DNA from: Clostridium sp.
GTDB lineage: Bacteria > Bacillota > Clostridia > Clostridiales > Clostridiaceae
DNA length: 64,000 nucleotides
Direction: 5' to 3'
Assembly (NCBI RefSeq): GCF_016650035.1
Contig: NZ_JAENWM010000001.1
Span: forward strand, 62,001 to 126,000
Shown piece after piece: positions 16,327-24,574 of the stretch (position 1 is the stretch's first letter; every line of letters begins with the position of its first letter). The translations under genes were made by a program, and so were the position numbers. Below the pieces are notes generated by a model. That model did no database searches, was not told the DNA's origin, and saw only the letters and a list, made by a program, of their open reading frames with translations.

Positions 16327-18492
16327 TTGGATACTAATGAATATGATATGAATGCTAGTCTCATAGAATTGGAACTTAAAAAACAGTTGGAATTTAATAT
16401 AGAAGAGGAAAAATTAAAGAGTGCTTCTGAAATTATTAGTGAAGAAATTCTTAATTATATCCAAAAGAGAAAGGAAATATTACAATATATTTTAGACTAT
16501 AGGGAAAAGGTAATTGAAGACTATAGAGACGATGAAGATATGGTAATAGAGTACTTTGATCATGAAAGATACGTTATGGAAGAAGCCTTTAAAACAATAG
16601 ATAGAAGACTTAAAGAATTAACCGCGCTTAAGAGTTCTCCTTATTTTGGAAGAATTGATTTTTCCGAAGAAGATTTTGGTATTGAGAAAATGTATATTGG
16701 AAGATTTGGAGTTACTCCACAAAATACATTTGAACCACTAATAGTAGATTGGAGGGCACCGGTTGCATCACTATATTATACCGGATCTTTAGGTGAAGCT
16801 TCTTATGATGCTCCTAAGGAAAAGATACTAGTAAACATTTTAGCTAAAAGGCAATATATTATAAAAAAGGCAAAGCTTATGGGTATGTTTGACTCAGCTT
16901 TAGATATAAAAGACGAAATACTCCAAATGGTGCTTAGTAGTAACGCTTCTGAAAAGCTAAAAGATATAATAATGACAATACAAAAGGAACAAGATGATTT
17001 AATAAGACAACCAAGAATTAAGACTATTGTAGTGGATGGGGTGGCAGGCAGTGGTAAAACCACAATTGCTCTTCATAGGGTTGCTTATTTGCTTTATAAT
17101 TATAGAAAGGTACTTCAAGATAAGGTTTTGATACTAGGTCCTAATAATGTATTTATGGAATATATATCTACAGTGCTCCCAAGTCTTGGAGAATCAGGAG
17201 TTAAGCAAACAACTTTTAGAGACTTTGCCTTCGATATTTTAGAGATTGATGAAGTGATGAGCCTAAAAGAATACATGGAAAAAGTGCTTGGTGGCGAACG
17301 TGAATTTGTACAAGATATTATGTACAAAAATTCTAAAGAATATAAATATTTACTTGATGATGCAATAGAAAAATTAGATATTGATTACTTTAAAATAGAA
17401 GATTTGATTTTTATGGACCAAAATATATTATCCAAAGAGGACATAGCTGAAATGTTCCACTATCATTATAAAACTATGCCACTATTTAGAAGAAGTAAGA
17501 AAATTAAAAGGATTATTTACTCGAAAATTAGAGATGCTAGAGATGAAAAAGTTAGAGCTATACAAAAGGAATATGAAAAAGCTGTGCAGTCTTTATCTGA
17601 GGAAGAACAGGATTTCAAAGTAAATAACTTAGACTTTAATAGAAGAATTAATATTCGAGAAGTTGTTAAAGCGATAATAGATTTAAAAAGAAATCTAACT
17701 TGGATACAAAATGGAAACTGTGTGGAATTATACAACAAAATAAATGGGTATAAAAGGTTAACTGAAAATGATTTAGCCGGTATTTTGTATGTTAAAATCA
17801 GGCTAGAGGGAATAAAAATTTCTGAGGAAATAAAACATGTAGTAATAGATGAAGCACAGGATTATAATCAACTACAATTCTTAGTAATAAAGGAATTAAC
17901 AAGGTGCGCTTCATTAACTATAGTTGGGGATAGTAACCAAAGAATGATTCCATATGATGGGAATATTCCTATGCTTGATATAAAAAATATACTCCCAGAA
18001 TTAAATGTTGAAGAGTTTAGATTAAATACTAGCTATAGGTCTACTGTAGAAATTATGGAGTATGCTAATAAATATTTAAATTCAGAACCTATTGTTCCTA
18101 TAGTAAGAAATGGTGAAATGGTTACGGAAAATTCAATTTCTAATGTGGATGAACTTAAAAGTTTTATTATTCAAAAGACTGAACAGTTTAAAAGTAGAGT
18201 TTATGAGAATATCGCGATTATCTGTAAAGATATAAAAGAGACAGAAAAAATATTTGATATAACTCGGGATATTGCCGGTATTAAGATTATAAACAGTGAA
18301 AATGCAGTGTATCATAGTGGACTTGTTGTAATTCCATCATATTTTGCCAAGGGTCTTGAGTTTGACGCTGTTATCATGGTGTTAGATGAACCAGGTGGTA
18401 TGGGCGAATATAAACAAGAGGATAAACTTAGATACGTTATGGCAACTAGGGCGCTACATGAGCTTCATGTGGTGGTGAAAAGTTCATTCTAA
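16327..18492 (+). CDS. helD: HelD-type UvrD-like helicase
   Basis: This superfamily 1 helicase-like ATPase of about 720 residues resembles HelD, which releases and recycles stalled RNA polymerase. An N-terminal charged coiled-coil arm is followed by IDWRAPVASLYYTG-type core sequence, Walker A VDGVAGSGKTTIALHR, Walker B HVVIDEAQDYN, GDSNQRMIP and a late FAKGLEFDAVIM motif. The track starts at TTG 16282, but TTG 16327 is preferred because GGGGTGATAGG lies just upstream. It starts 48 bases after the epimerase stop, so the two may be cotranscribed. Distinguishing HelD from other UvrD-like helicases relies on the N-terminal arm and the DWRAP segment. Confidence 0.85.
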   Translation: MDTNEYDMNASLIELELKKQLEFNIEEEKLKSASEIISEEILNYIQKRKEILQYILDYREKVIEDYRDDEDMVIEYFDHERYVMEEAFKTIDRRLKELTALKSSPYFGRIDFSEEDFGIEKMYIGRFGVTPQNTFEPLIVDWRAPVASLYYTGSLGEASYDAPKEKILVNILAKRQYIIKKAKLMGMFDSALDIKDEILQMVLSSNASEKLKDIIMTIQKEQDDLIRQPRIKTIVVDGVAGSGKTTIALHRVAYLLYNYRKVLQDKVLILGPNNVFMEYISTVLPSLGESGVKQTTFRDFAFDILEIDEVMSLKEYMEKVLGGEREFVQDIMYKNSKEYKYLLDDAIEKLDIDYFKIEDLIFMDQNILSKEDIAEMFHYHYKTMPLFRRSKKIKRIIYSKIRDARDEKVRAIQKEYEKAVQSLSEEEQDFKVNNLDFNRRINIREVVKAIIDLKRNLTWIQNGNCVELYNKINGYKRLTENDLAGILYVKIRLEGIKISEEIKHVVIDEAQDYNQLQFLVIKELTRCASLTIVGDSNQRMIPYDGNIPMLDIKNILPELNVEEFRLNTSYRSTVEIMEYANKYLNSEPIVPIVRNGEMVTENSISNVDELKSFIIQKTEQFKSRVYENIAIICKDIKETEKIFDITRDIAGIKIINSENAVYHSGLVVIPSYFAKGLEFDAVIMVLDEPGGMGEYKQEDKLRYVMATRALHELHVVVKSSF

Positions 18493-18505
18493 ATTGGACT
18501 AAAAA

Positions 18506-18739
18506 TTTTTCTTGGAGTATGCTTTAACGAAAAGTATATATTGCTTGAATGCTTTCGCATCGCTAAGTAATTCTAAAATTTATTTTACTGAAAGATACTA
18601 AAAATTACAAACTCGCTAACGCTCAAATATGTAATTTTCTTAACGTCTCTTCCACTAAAATAAATTGTGAATTACTAAAGCTTGCTCAAATGCATTCTGC
18701 GCAATATATACTTTTGTTAGCGTGCTCTAAGAAAAAAAG
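18506..18739. repeat. Long inverted-repeat (MITE-like) element, copy R1
   Basis: Almost the whole helD-DUF4363 intergenic region folds back on itself. AAGTATATATTG near 18531 is matched by CAATATATACTT near 18705. AGTAATTC...ATTTATTTTA is matched by TAAAATAAATTGTGAATTACT. The centre is GTAATTTT-type sequence around AACTCGCTAACGCTC. A second, diverged copy with the same outer arms and centre is at 48620-48815. It has no coding capacity. It is probably a non-autonomous mobile element or bidirectional terminator-like repeat. Confidence 0.75.
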
Positions 18740-18769
18740 AGTTTAATTGAAAGTGAAGATTGGGATGAA

Positions 18770-19135
18770 CTATCGGCTTAGTTCGTCCCAATCTTCAATA
18801 ATTTCATATAATGCTACCATCGTACTAACCTTATCCTCACTGGCTATGGAAGCGCGAAGTCTGGCTATGTTTAAACTTATATTATATATTTCATCTCTTT
18901 CTACGCTAAATTGAATGCGTGGTATGATTTTTTTCCAAGCTGAATCAATACTAGTAATATCTTGATTAAGCATATCCCATTTTTCATCCTTTACGTGTTC
19001 TATAGAAATTTGAGTATAAGCAATTACATCTTCTGAAGAGTTACGAGGCTTTTTTAAATAACTGCCGCTTAGCATTATTAATACAAAGAGTGTTAAAGTA
19101 ATTATTGGTATAGAATATGATATAAATTTTTTCAT
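18770..19135 (-). CDS. DUF4363 family protein
   Basis: This protein of 121 residues has an N-terminal hydrophobic segment (about residues 6-24, YSIPIITLTLFVLIMLSG) consistent with a signal anchor. A soluble helical region (IEHVKDEKWDMLNQDITSIDSAWKKIIPRIQF) follows, and it ends with ALYEIIEDWDELSR. This matches the DUF4363 family that commonly sits directly downstream of DUF421 genes in clostridia. The gap to the upstream DUF421 gene is 24 bases, so they form an operon. The function is unknown, and an extracytoplasmic partner of the DUF421 protein is the natural guess. Confidence 0.78.
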   Translation of the reverse strand: MKKFISYSIPIITLTLFVLIMLSGSYLKKPRNSSEDVIAYTQISIEHVKDEKWDMLNQDITSIDSAWKKIIPRIQFSVERDEIYNISLNIARLRASIASEDKVSTMVALYEIIEDWDELSR

Positions 19136-19159
19136 AAATTCAAACTACCCCTTTATATT

Positions 19160-19864
19160 TTAGTTGTTTTCATCATCTAACCCGTCTTCATAAAGATCTA
19201 TAAATAAGCCGCTGGTGGCATTATAGGTGGCTAAAAACACTTCAGCCGCATCCTTAACCCCTTGTTTTTTTAATTTTGTCATTAGCCACATTTTATTTCT
19301 ATTAATGCTAGCTAAGTTATCTTGTAAAATAGAGCCGTCATAAATCACTTCAATATCAATACTATCAGTAGGAGTTTCAAGTTTTAAATCCTTTGGAGTA
19401 ACAGAATCATATTCTGTCTTTTTTAAAATGGACAATTTACCGTCTTTTTCGAGCACTGCATATGCAATCTCATCTAAGTCAAAAACACCTTTATCTCTTA
19501 ACTGGGATAGAAGGTCACCAATAGTGTAACGAAATTTTTTCATGGATTTTTCTAGTATTTTTCCGTTTGATATGATAATTGTGGGTTCACCATCAAGAAG
19601 TTTTTCAGCAGTTTTTGATTTAAGAGTTAATAATTGTAAAACAAAACATAAGACAGTCCAAGTAAGCAATCCTACCCAATGAGACCATGCGCTACTAGTT
19701 AAGTCGGTAGTTAGAGTGGAGGCTGTAGAACCTATAGTTATACCAACTACATAATCGAAAAAAGTTAGCTGACTAACCTGTTGCTTTCCGAGAATACGAG
19801 TAAATATAAGTAAAGTAAAAAATCCGATTATCCCCCTAACTAGTACTATTAAAGCTTCATCCAT
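19160..19864 (-). CDS. DUF421 (YetF-like) membrane protein
   Basis: This protein of about 234 residues has three N-terminal membrane segments. The signatures FTRILGKQQVSQLTFFDYVVGITIGS and LLDGEPTIIISNGKIL are followed by a cytoplasmic domain (RDKGVFDLDEIAYAVLEKDGKLSI). These are diagnostic of the DUF421/YetF family, found in spore-formers. A sporulation or membrane role is reported for some members, but the biochemical activity is not established. The track uses TTG 19897. ATG 19864 is chosen because AGAAGGTG lies a few bases upstream. It is the first gene of a two-gene operon with the DUF4363 gene. Confidence 0.87.
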   Translation of the reverse strand: MDEALIVLVRGIIGFFTLLIFTRILGKQQVSQLTFFDYVVGITIGSTASTLTTDLTSSAWSHWVGLLTWTVLCFVLQLLTLKSKTAEKLLDGEPTIIISNGKILEKSMKKFRYTIGDLLSQLRDKGVFDLDEIAYAVLEKDGKLSILKKTEYDSVTPKDLKLETPTDSIDIEVIYDGSILQDNLASINRNKMWLMTKLKKQGVKDAAEVFLATYNATSGLFIDLYEDGLDDENN

Positions 19865-20000
19865 GGTAGCACCTTCTTTCAATAATATTATCTCCAAATA
19901 TATTATTTGTATTAATTTTTAAAATTCTAATAATTAGTTGTTAAAAGTCCAAAGTTAAATTACAATTAAATTATAGTTAAAATTATCTAGTAAAGAAACT

Positions 20001-20023
20001 TGCCACTTGCCATGTGGGTGGCA
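20001..20023 (+). other. Hairpin immediately before the activator ribosome site
   Basis: TGCCAC (20001-20006) pairs with GTGGCA (20018-20023), and an inner CCA/TGG extends the stem. It lies about 8 bases before the AAAGGATG ribosome site of the sigma-54 activator. It could modulate translation or be an operator. The evidence is structural only. Confidence 0.4.
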
Positions 20024-20044
20024 CCAAAAAAAAGGATGATAAGT

Positions 20045-21832
20045 ATGGATTTAATAAAAATAGTTTCAAATGTTCAGAAGATTTCTGAGGCAATAGCTAG
20101 CGTTATAAGTGTAGATGTGACGGTGGTAGACCATAATTATATTAGAATAGCAGGGACCGGAAGATATAGGAATTCCCTTACTGAAAAAGTGAATGAAAAA
20201 TCTGCTTTTGGATTTGCTTTGACACAGGGGAAAAGTTTTATTATAAAAAATCCTAGAAAACATTTTATCTGCACGGAGTGTGAAAATATTGAAAACTGCG
20301 AGGAGCTTGCAGAGGTTTGTTGCCCAATTAATGTAGGTAATGAAACTATTGGAGTTATTGGGCTTATTGCTTTTGATGAGGAACAGCGAAATGCTATTAT
20401 AAATAATGAAACAAATTTAATGAATTTCTTGAATAGAATGGCGGATTTAATATCAGCAAAGCTAACAGAAGAGGAAAATACAGAGCATATAAAGCTTTTG
20501 GCAAGAGAACTTGAGATAGTTATCGATTCCGTAGATAGAGGAATTATAGCGACGGATTATAAGGGGGAAATTCTCCATTATAATACTAAAGCAGTAGAGT
20601 TATTTAATCTTCAGGGTAACGAAATTTTAAGTGCAAATATTAAAAATCTTATTGGAAGCTTAGATTTTAACACGCTTATTGATAATCATAAGAATTTAAA
20701 GAATAGGGAATTTACTTATAAGGGAACTAACCATAGTTTTAGAGGGGTTTTTGATGCAAAGACTATTAGTATTTTGGATAAAAGCTTTGGTATAGTATGT
20801 ACATTTAGTGATATCTCTGATTTATTAAAAACAGTAAATAAAATTACTACAGGGACTATCGTTACTTCGTTTGACAGTATTATAGGTAATAGTTATTGCT
20901 TAGAACAGGTTAAAGTAGAAGCGGAAAAAGCGTCTAAATCTACTTCCACAGTACTTATACAAGGAGAAAGTGGAACTGGGAAAGAATTATTTGCACGGGC
21001 TGTACATTTTTATAGTAATAGAGCTAAGGGGCCATTTATTCCAATAAATTGCGCAGCTATTCCAGAGCACTTGCTAGAGAGTGAGTTTTTTGGATATGAA
21101 GATGGTGCGTTTACAGGAGCAAGAAGAGGGGGTACGGCGGGGAAATTTGAACTGGCAAATAAGGGTACAATATTTTTAGATGAAATTGGAGACATGCCTA
21201 TTCATCTTCAAGCTAAACTGTTAAGGGTATTACAGGAACACATTATTGAGAAGATTGGTGGAAAAGAATCCATTCCTATTGATGTAAGGATTATTGCAGC
21301 TACAAATAAAGATTTAGAAAAAAAAGTATTAGAAGGTGAGTTTAGGCAAGATTTGTTTTATAGGTTAAATGTAATCCCTCTTAATATACCGCCTTTAAGA
21401 GAGAGAAAAGAGGATATAGTAATTCTTGTAGATTATCTTTTGGATAAATGTAATTCTAAGCTGGAAAAACATATAGGCAAAATAGAAGATGATGTAATAG
21501 AAGTTTTAATGAATTATCAATGGCCAGGCAATGTGCGTGAGCTTGAAAATACTATAGAATATGCAGTAAATATGTGCAGCAGTACAGTTATAAGCTGTAT
21601 GGATTTGCCAAAAAGATTGAAGGTTTCAGAAAATATAGCAGTCGGTGATGAAATAGTAGGTATTGTACCTATTAAAGAATTAGAGAAAAAAGAAATAAAA
21701 AAGGCATTAGAACACTTTGGGCATAGCAAACAAGCAATTACAAAGGCTGCTGAGGCTCTAGAATTAAGTAGAGCAACTTTATATAGAAAACTAAAAGAAT
21801 ATGGAATAGAACAGTATCATAATGAGAATTAA
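20045..21832 (+). CDS. Sigma-54-dependent transcriptional activator with Cys-rich sensor
   Basis: This protein of about 595 residues activates RpoN promoters. An N-terminal GAF-like sensor contains the Cys cluster ICTECENIENC...EVCCP (near residues 75-97). A PAS-like domain (about 165-270) follows. The AAA+ domain has Walker A IQGESGTGKE, the sigma-54-contacting GAFTGA loop and Walker B GTIFLDEIGDMP. A Fis-type HTH (AEALELSRATLYRKLKEYG) ends the protein. The track starts at 20000, but ATG 20045 has AAAGGATG upstream. A -24/-12 promoter precedes the next gene, a cysteine desulfidase, so it is likely a CdsR-like regulator of cysteine breakdown. The signal may be cysteine or sulfide sensed through the Cys cluster. 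Confidence 0.9.
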   Translation: MDLIKIVSNVQKISEAIASVISVDVTVVDHNYIRIAGTGRYRNSLTEKVNEKSAFGFALTQGKSFIIKNPRKHFICTECENIENCEELAEVCCPINVGNETIGVIGLIAFDEEQRNAIINNETNLMNFLNRMADLISAKLTEEENTEHIKLLARELEIVIDSVDRGIIATDYKGEILHYNTKAVELFNLQGNEILSANIKNLIGSLDFNTLIDNHKNLKNREFTYKGTNHSFRGVFDAKTISILDKSFGIVCTFSDISDLLKTVNKITTGTIVTSFDSIIGNSYCLEQVKVEAEKASKSTSTVLIQGESGTGKELFARAVHFYSNRAKGPFIPINCAAIPEHLLESEFFGYEDGAFTGARRGGTAGKFELANKGTIFLDEIGDMPIHLQAKLLRVLQEHIIEKIGGKESIPIDVRIIAATNKDLEKKVLEGEFRQDLFYRLNVIPLNIPPLRERKEDIVILVDYLLDKCNSKLEKHIGKIEDDVIEVLMNYQWPGNVRELENTIEYAVNMCSSTVISCMDLPKRLKVSENIAVGDEIVGIVPIKELEKKEIKKALEHFGHSKQAITKAAEALELSRATLYRKLKEYGIEQYHNEN

Positions 21833-21862
21833 TTCTCATTATGATACTGTTCTATTTTGTTT
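21805..21862 (+). terminator. Perfect 52-nt palindromic terminator overlapping the activator 3' end
   Basis: Positions 21805-21830 and 21831-21856 are exact reverse complements with no unpaired loop by sequence, followed by TTGTTTTTTC. The left arm encodes the last residues and stop of the activator gene. It separates the activator from the cyuA promoter. Confidence 0.8.
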
Positions 21863-21916
21863 TTTCTCATATTAAGAAAAAGCTGCATTAAAAGTGTTGT
21901 TTTTAGTGTGATTTTG

Positions 21917-21933
21917 TTGGCATGGATATTGCT
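21917..21933 (+). promoter_or_regulatory. Sigma-54 (-24/-12) promoter of the cysteine desulfidase gene
   Basis: TTGGCATGGATATTGCT has the invariant GG and GC doublets separated by exactly 10 bases and closely matches TGGCAC-N5-TTGCW. It lies about 40 bases before the start codon and downstream of a sigma-54 activator gene. An imperfect repeat TTTTTCT/AGAAAAA (about 21861-21881) upstream is a possible activator site. Confidence 0.85.
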
Positions 21934-21971
21934 TTAATATAATCTATAGCAATTCGTAGAGGAGTGGTTTT

Positions 21972-23261
21972 ATGGAATTAAGAAATCTTATAGTTCAAAC
22001 ACTTAGAGAAGAAGTCGTTCCTGCCATGGGATGTACTGAACCAGTAGCTGTTGCACTTGCATGTGCAAGGGTTAAAGAGTTAATAAATTTCAATTATATA
22101 GTAAGTGCTGAAATTTTTGTTAGTCCTAACATATATAAAAATGGATTGTCAGTGGGTATACCAAATACTGTGGAAGTAGGTCTTTATATTGCAGCCGCTT
22201 TGGGTTTTATAGGTGGAAAAAGTGAAAATGATTTAAGAGTACTTGGTGGCATTGATGAAACACAGGTGAAACTTGCAAAAGAGCTTGTACAGAGTGAAAA
22301 ATTGTCACTTGATATAAAAGATACTGATGAGAAGATTTACGTAGAAGTAAATCTCAAAACAGATAAAGGTAATTGTAGTGTAATTATTAGTGGAAAACAT
22401 AATAGATTTGTTTATATAGAAAGATTAGGAGAAGTTCTTGTGGATTTAAAAAAAGAGAACTCTAGTACCTACAAGGAAAAAAATAATTTGTATAATATGA
22501 AAATAAGAGAAATTGTAAAAGAAATCGAAAAAATTCCACATGAAGATATTTCTTTTATGTTAGAGGGAATAGTTATGAATGAAATTGTAGCTATGGCTGG
22601 ACTCAATGAAAAATTGGGAATGGGAGTTGGGTATGGTATTAAAAAAAGCATAAAGCAAGGAATTTTGTCAGAGGACTTAATGACTGCTTCAATGATGTTA
22701 ACAGCAGCGGCTAGTGATGCTAGAATGTCGGGGATGAATTTATCTGTTATGAGTAGTAATGGGAGCGGAAACAATGGACTTACAGCGATTTTACCTATTG
22801 TTGCATATAAAAATAAATTTAATGTAGAAGATGAAAAATTAGCTAAGGCGGTTGCCATAAGTCATATTGTAAATAGTTATATAAAACATTATATAGGGAG
22901 ATTATCTGCACTGTGTGCTTGTGGCGTTGCAGCTGGAACTGGTTCAGGTGTAGCTATAGCATGGCTTATGGGTGCAAATTATGATCAAATAGATGGAGTT
23001 ATAAAGAATACTATTGCAAATACTAGTGGTATGATATGTGATGGTGCAAAAGAAGGTTGTTCACTAAAGCTTTCCACTTCAGCATCAGTTGCTATACAAT
23101 CTGCGGTTTTAGCTATGCATAATTGTATTGTACCAGCAAGAAATGGAATTGTTGCAGAAACTGCAGAAGATACAATTAAAAATTTAGGGATTTTATCTGT
23201 TGATGGTATGAGTATTACAGATACTGTTATATTGAAAACTATGAAGAAAATGCAAATATAA
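21972..23261 (+). CDS. cyuA: L-cysteine desulfidase, CyuA/UPF0597 (serine dehydratase alpha-like)
   Basis: This 429-residue enzyme of the UPF0597/YhaM family is thought to convert L-cysteine to pyruvate, ammonia and sulfide using a [4Fe-4S] cluster. Conserved elements are VPAMGCTEPVAVALA (first Cys, near residue 21), LSALCACGVAAGTGSG and SGMICDGAKEGCSLKL, which supply the cluster cysteines. GGAG precedes ATG 21972. The upstream sigma-54 promoter and activator indicate induction by cysteine, similar to the CdsR/CdsB arrangement in C. difficile. Serine deamination remains an alternative for the broader family. No transporter gene is adjacent. Confidence 0.85.
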   Translation: MELRNLIVQTLREEVVPAMGCTEPVAVALACARVKELINFNYIVSAEIFVSPNIYKNGLSVGIPNTVEVGLYIAAALGFIGGKSENDLRVLGGIDETQVKLAKELVQSEKLSLDIKDTDEKIYVEVNLKTDKGNCSVIISGKHNRFVYIERLGEVLVDLKKENSSTYKEKNNLYNMKIREIVKEIEKIPHEDISFMLEGIVMNEIVAMAGLNEKLGMGVGYGIKKSIKQGILSEDLMTASMMLTAAASDARMSGMNLSVMSSNGSGNNGLTAILPIVAYKNKFNVEDEKLAKAVAISHIVNSYIKHYIGRLSALCACGVAAGTGSGVAIAWLMGANYDQIDGVIKNTIANTSGMICDGAKEGCSLKLSTSASVAIQSAVLAMHNCIVPARNGIVAETAEDTIKNLGILSVDGMSITDTVILKTMKKMQI

Positions 23262-23396
23262 TATAAGGATGATATAGCATATGGAAATTTAAAAGCATAT
23301 GGTGTTATCGCTTAAGGTATACTTAAAAAAGCTGATTATCAATAGGCTAGTCCACATAATCCTAAAAAAAAATTTTTGAAAAACCATAAATTGCTA

Positions 23397-23424
23397 TTGA
23401 ATTTTATTTTAAATCTGCTATAAT
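23397..23424 (+). promoter_or_regulatory. Promoter of the 6S RNA gene
   Basis: TTGAAT at 23397-23402 and TATAAT at 23419-23424 are spaced by 16 bases. The predicted start is near 23431, just before the 6S RNA. The preceding 23262-23396 stretch contains only a short CATATG-based dyad and no gene. Confidence 0.6.
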
Positions 23425-23430
23425 AAAATT

Positions 23431-23685
23431 AACAAATAGATATGAAACACTTTCAAAAATTTCAAATTTATTTATTTCTGAGATATTCGTGAAGCTCTTA
23501 TTTTCAACCTACAATATTTATACGGGAGTTCAAGATCGAGGTGTGGAATAGGCTTATAAGTCCAATTTTGAATTGGCAAGGACTGCTAAGCATCTCTGAG
23601 AACACCCACCTATCATAAAGATAGGTGTAAAAATTGGGGCAACGGTACCTTGGATTATGAATTAAAAATTTTTGATTCGTTTATA
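23431..23685 (+). ncRNA. ssrS: 6S RNA
   Basis: This is a non-coding RNA that mimics an open promoter and sequesters sigma-A RNA polymerase. The central 5' segment ATTTCTGAGATATTCGTGAAGC closely resembles the conserved start of bacterial 6S RNA, and the 3' half holds the complementary GCATCTCTGAGAA and GGCAACGGTACCTTGG segments. The outer ends pair (CAAAAATTT with AAATTTTTG), giving the expected long rod with a central bubble. A promoter lies upstream and a terminator follows. Exact ends are estimated. The length is slightly larger than the usual 180-200 nt. Confidence 0.75.
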
Positions 23686-23714
23686 AAAAGAGATAGAAAT
23701 ATCTCTTTTTTTTT
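23686..23714 (+). terminator. Terminator of the 6S RNA gene
   Basis: AAAGAGATA pairs with TATCTCTTT around GAAA, followed by a run of T residues. Confidence 0.8.
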
Positions 23715-23757
23715 GTGGTATAATTATTTCAAATGATTAATATAGAGGTGGATTTTT

Positions 23758-24561
23758 ATGACAGAAGACAAGGCTATTCAAATGATAGAGGTTAATCCAA
23801 TTATTATAAAAAATATTGAAAATCCTAGTGATGAATTAAAGCTTTTAGCTATAAAGAAAGATGGGGCAATGTTACGATATATTAAGAACCCTGCAAAAGA
23901 AATGAAGGATTTGGCAATAAAAAGCAATCCGTGGTCAATTGAATTTATAGAAAATCCAACTTATGATATGAAAAAATATGTTGTTTCAAAGACATGGAAT
24001 ATTTTAGGGCTTATTAAAAGTCCTTGTGAGGAACTCATAAAAATAGGTATTCAGCAAAAAGGATATGCAATAAAATATTCTAAAAGTCCAAGTATTGAAC
24101 TTCAAAAATTAGCTATAGAAAAAGATTATGACTCTATAAAATATATAGATAACCCAATTGAAGAAATACAACTTTTGGCTATAAAAAGAGATTATGCTTG
24201 TTTAAGATATATAGAAAATGCAAGTTTAAAGGCAGAGATATTGGCCATTTCTGAAAATGAATCTGCTATAAAATTCATTTTAAACATAGATGAAAATAAA
24301 AAAATATTGTTATTAAAACACAATGTTTTGGTAATGAAATATTTTAACAATGAACTACCTATAGAGCTGGTGGAGGCCACTTTTAGAGAGGTGTTATCTA
24401 GAGAAGATGTTTCAGAGAAATATGTGAGAGACTTTATAAACTGTGAAAGCATAAATGAGAAATATGGAAATATATCATCGGACAAAATTATTTTTATTTA
24501 TAAATATGGTAGTAAGGTATGCAAAAAAATAGCAGTTGATGAAAAACTTAAAATGATGTAA
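23758..24561 (+). CDS. 22-residue tandem-repeat protein in a MoxR/VWA operon
   Basis: This 267-residue protein consists mainly of about eight 22-residue repeats with consensus xxLAIxxDxxxIKYIxNPxxE. Examples are LKLLAIKKDGAMLRYIKNP and LQKLAIEKDYDSIKYIDNP, spanning residues 1 to about 200. A non-repeat C-terminal part (REVLSREDVSEKYVRDFINC) follows. The spacing predicts an alpha-helical solenoid for protein binding, similar in spirit to DUF4116 or HEAT-like repeats, but I cannot place it in a named family. GAGGTG precedes ATG 23758. The AAA+ ATPase gene begins 13 bases after its stop, so it is likely the substrate or adaptor component of that system. Confidence 0.75.
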   Translation: MTEDKAIQMIEVNPIIIKNIENPSDELKLLAIKKDGAMLRYIKNPAKEMKDLAIKSNPWSIEFIENPTYDMKKYVVSKTWNILGLIKSPCEELIKIGIQQKGYAIKYSKSPSIELQKLAIEKDYDSIKYIDNPIEEIQLLAIKRDYACLRYIENASLKAEILAISENESAIKFILNIDENKKILLLKHNVLVMKYFNNELPIELVEATFREVLSREDVSEKYVRDFINCESINEKYGNISSDKIIFIYKYGSKVCKKIAVDEKLKMM

Positions 24562-24574
24562 GAGGAGATAGGAA

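Noticed and set aside
21861-21881. Enhancer site for the sigma-54 activator as a confirmed feature
   Set aside because: The TTTTTCT/AGAAAAA repeat is AT-rich and close to the terminator tract, so it could occur by chance. It is mentioned only as a possibility in the promoter entry.
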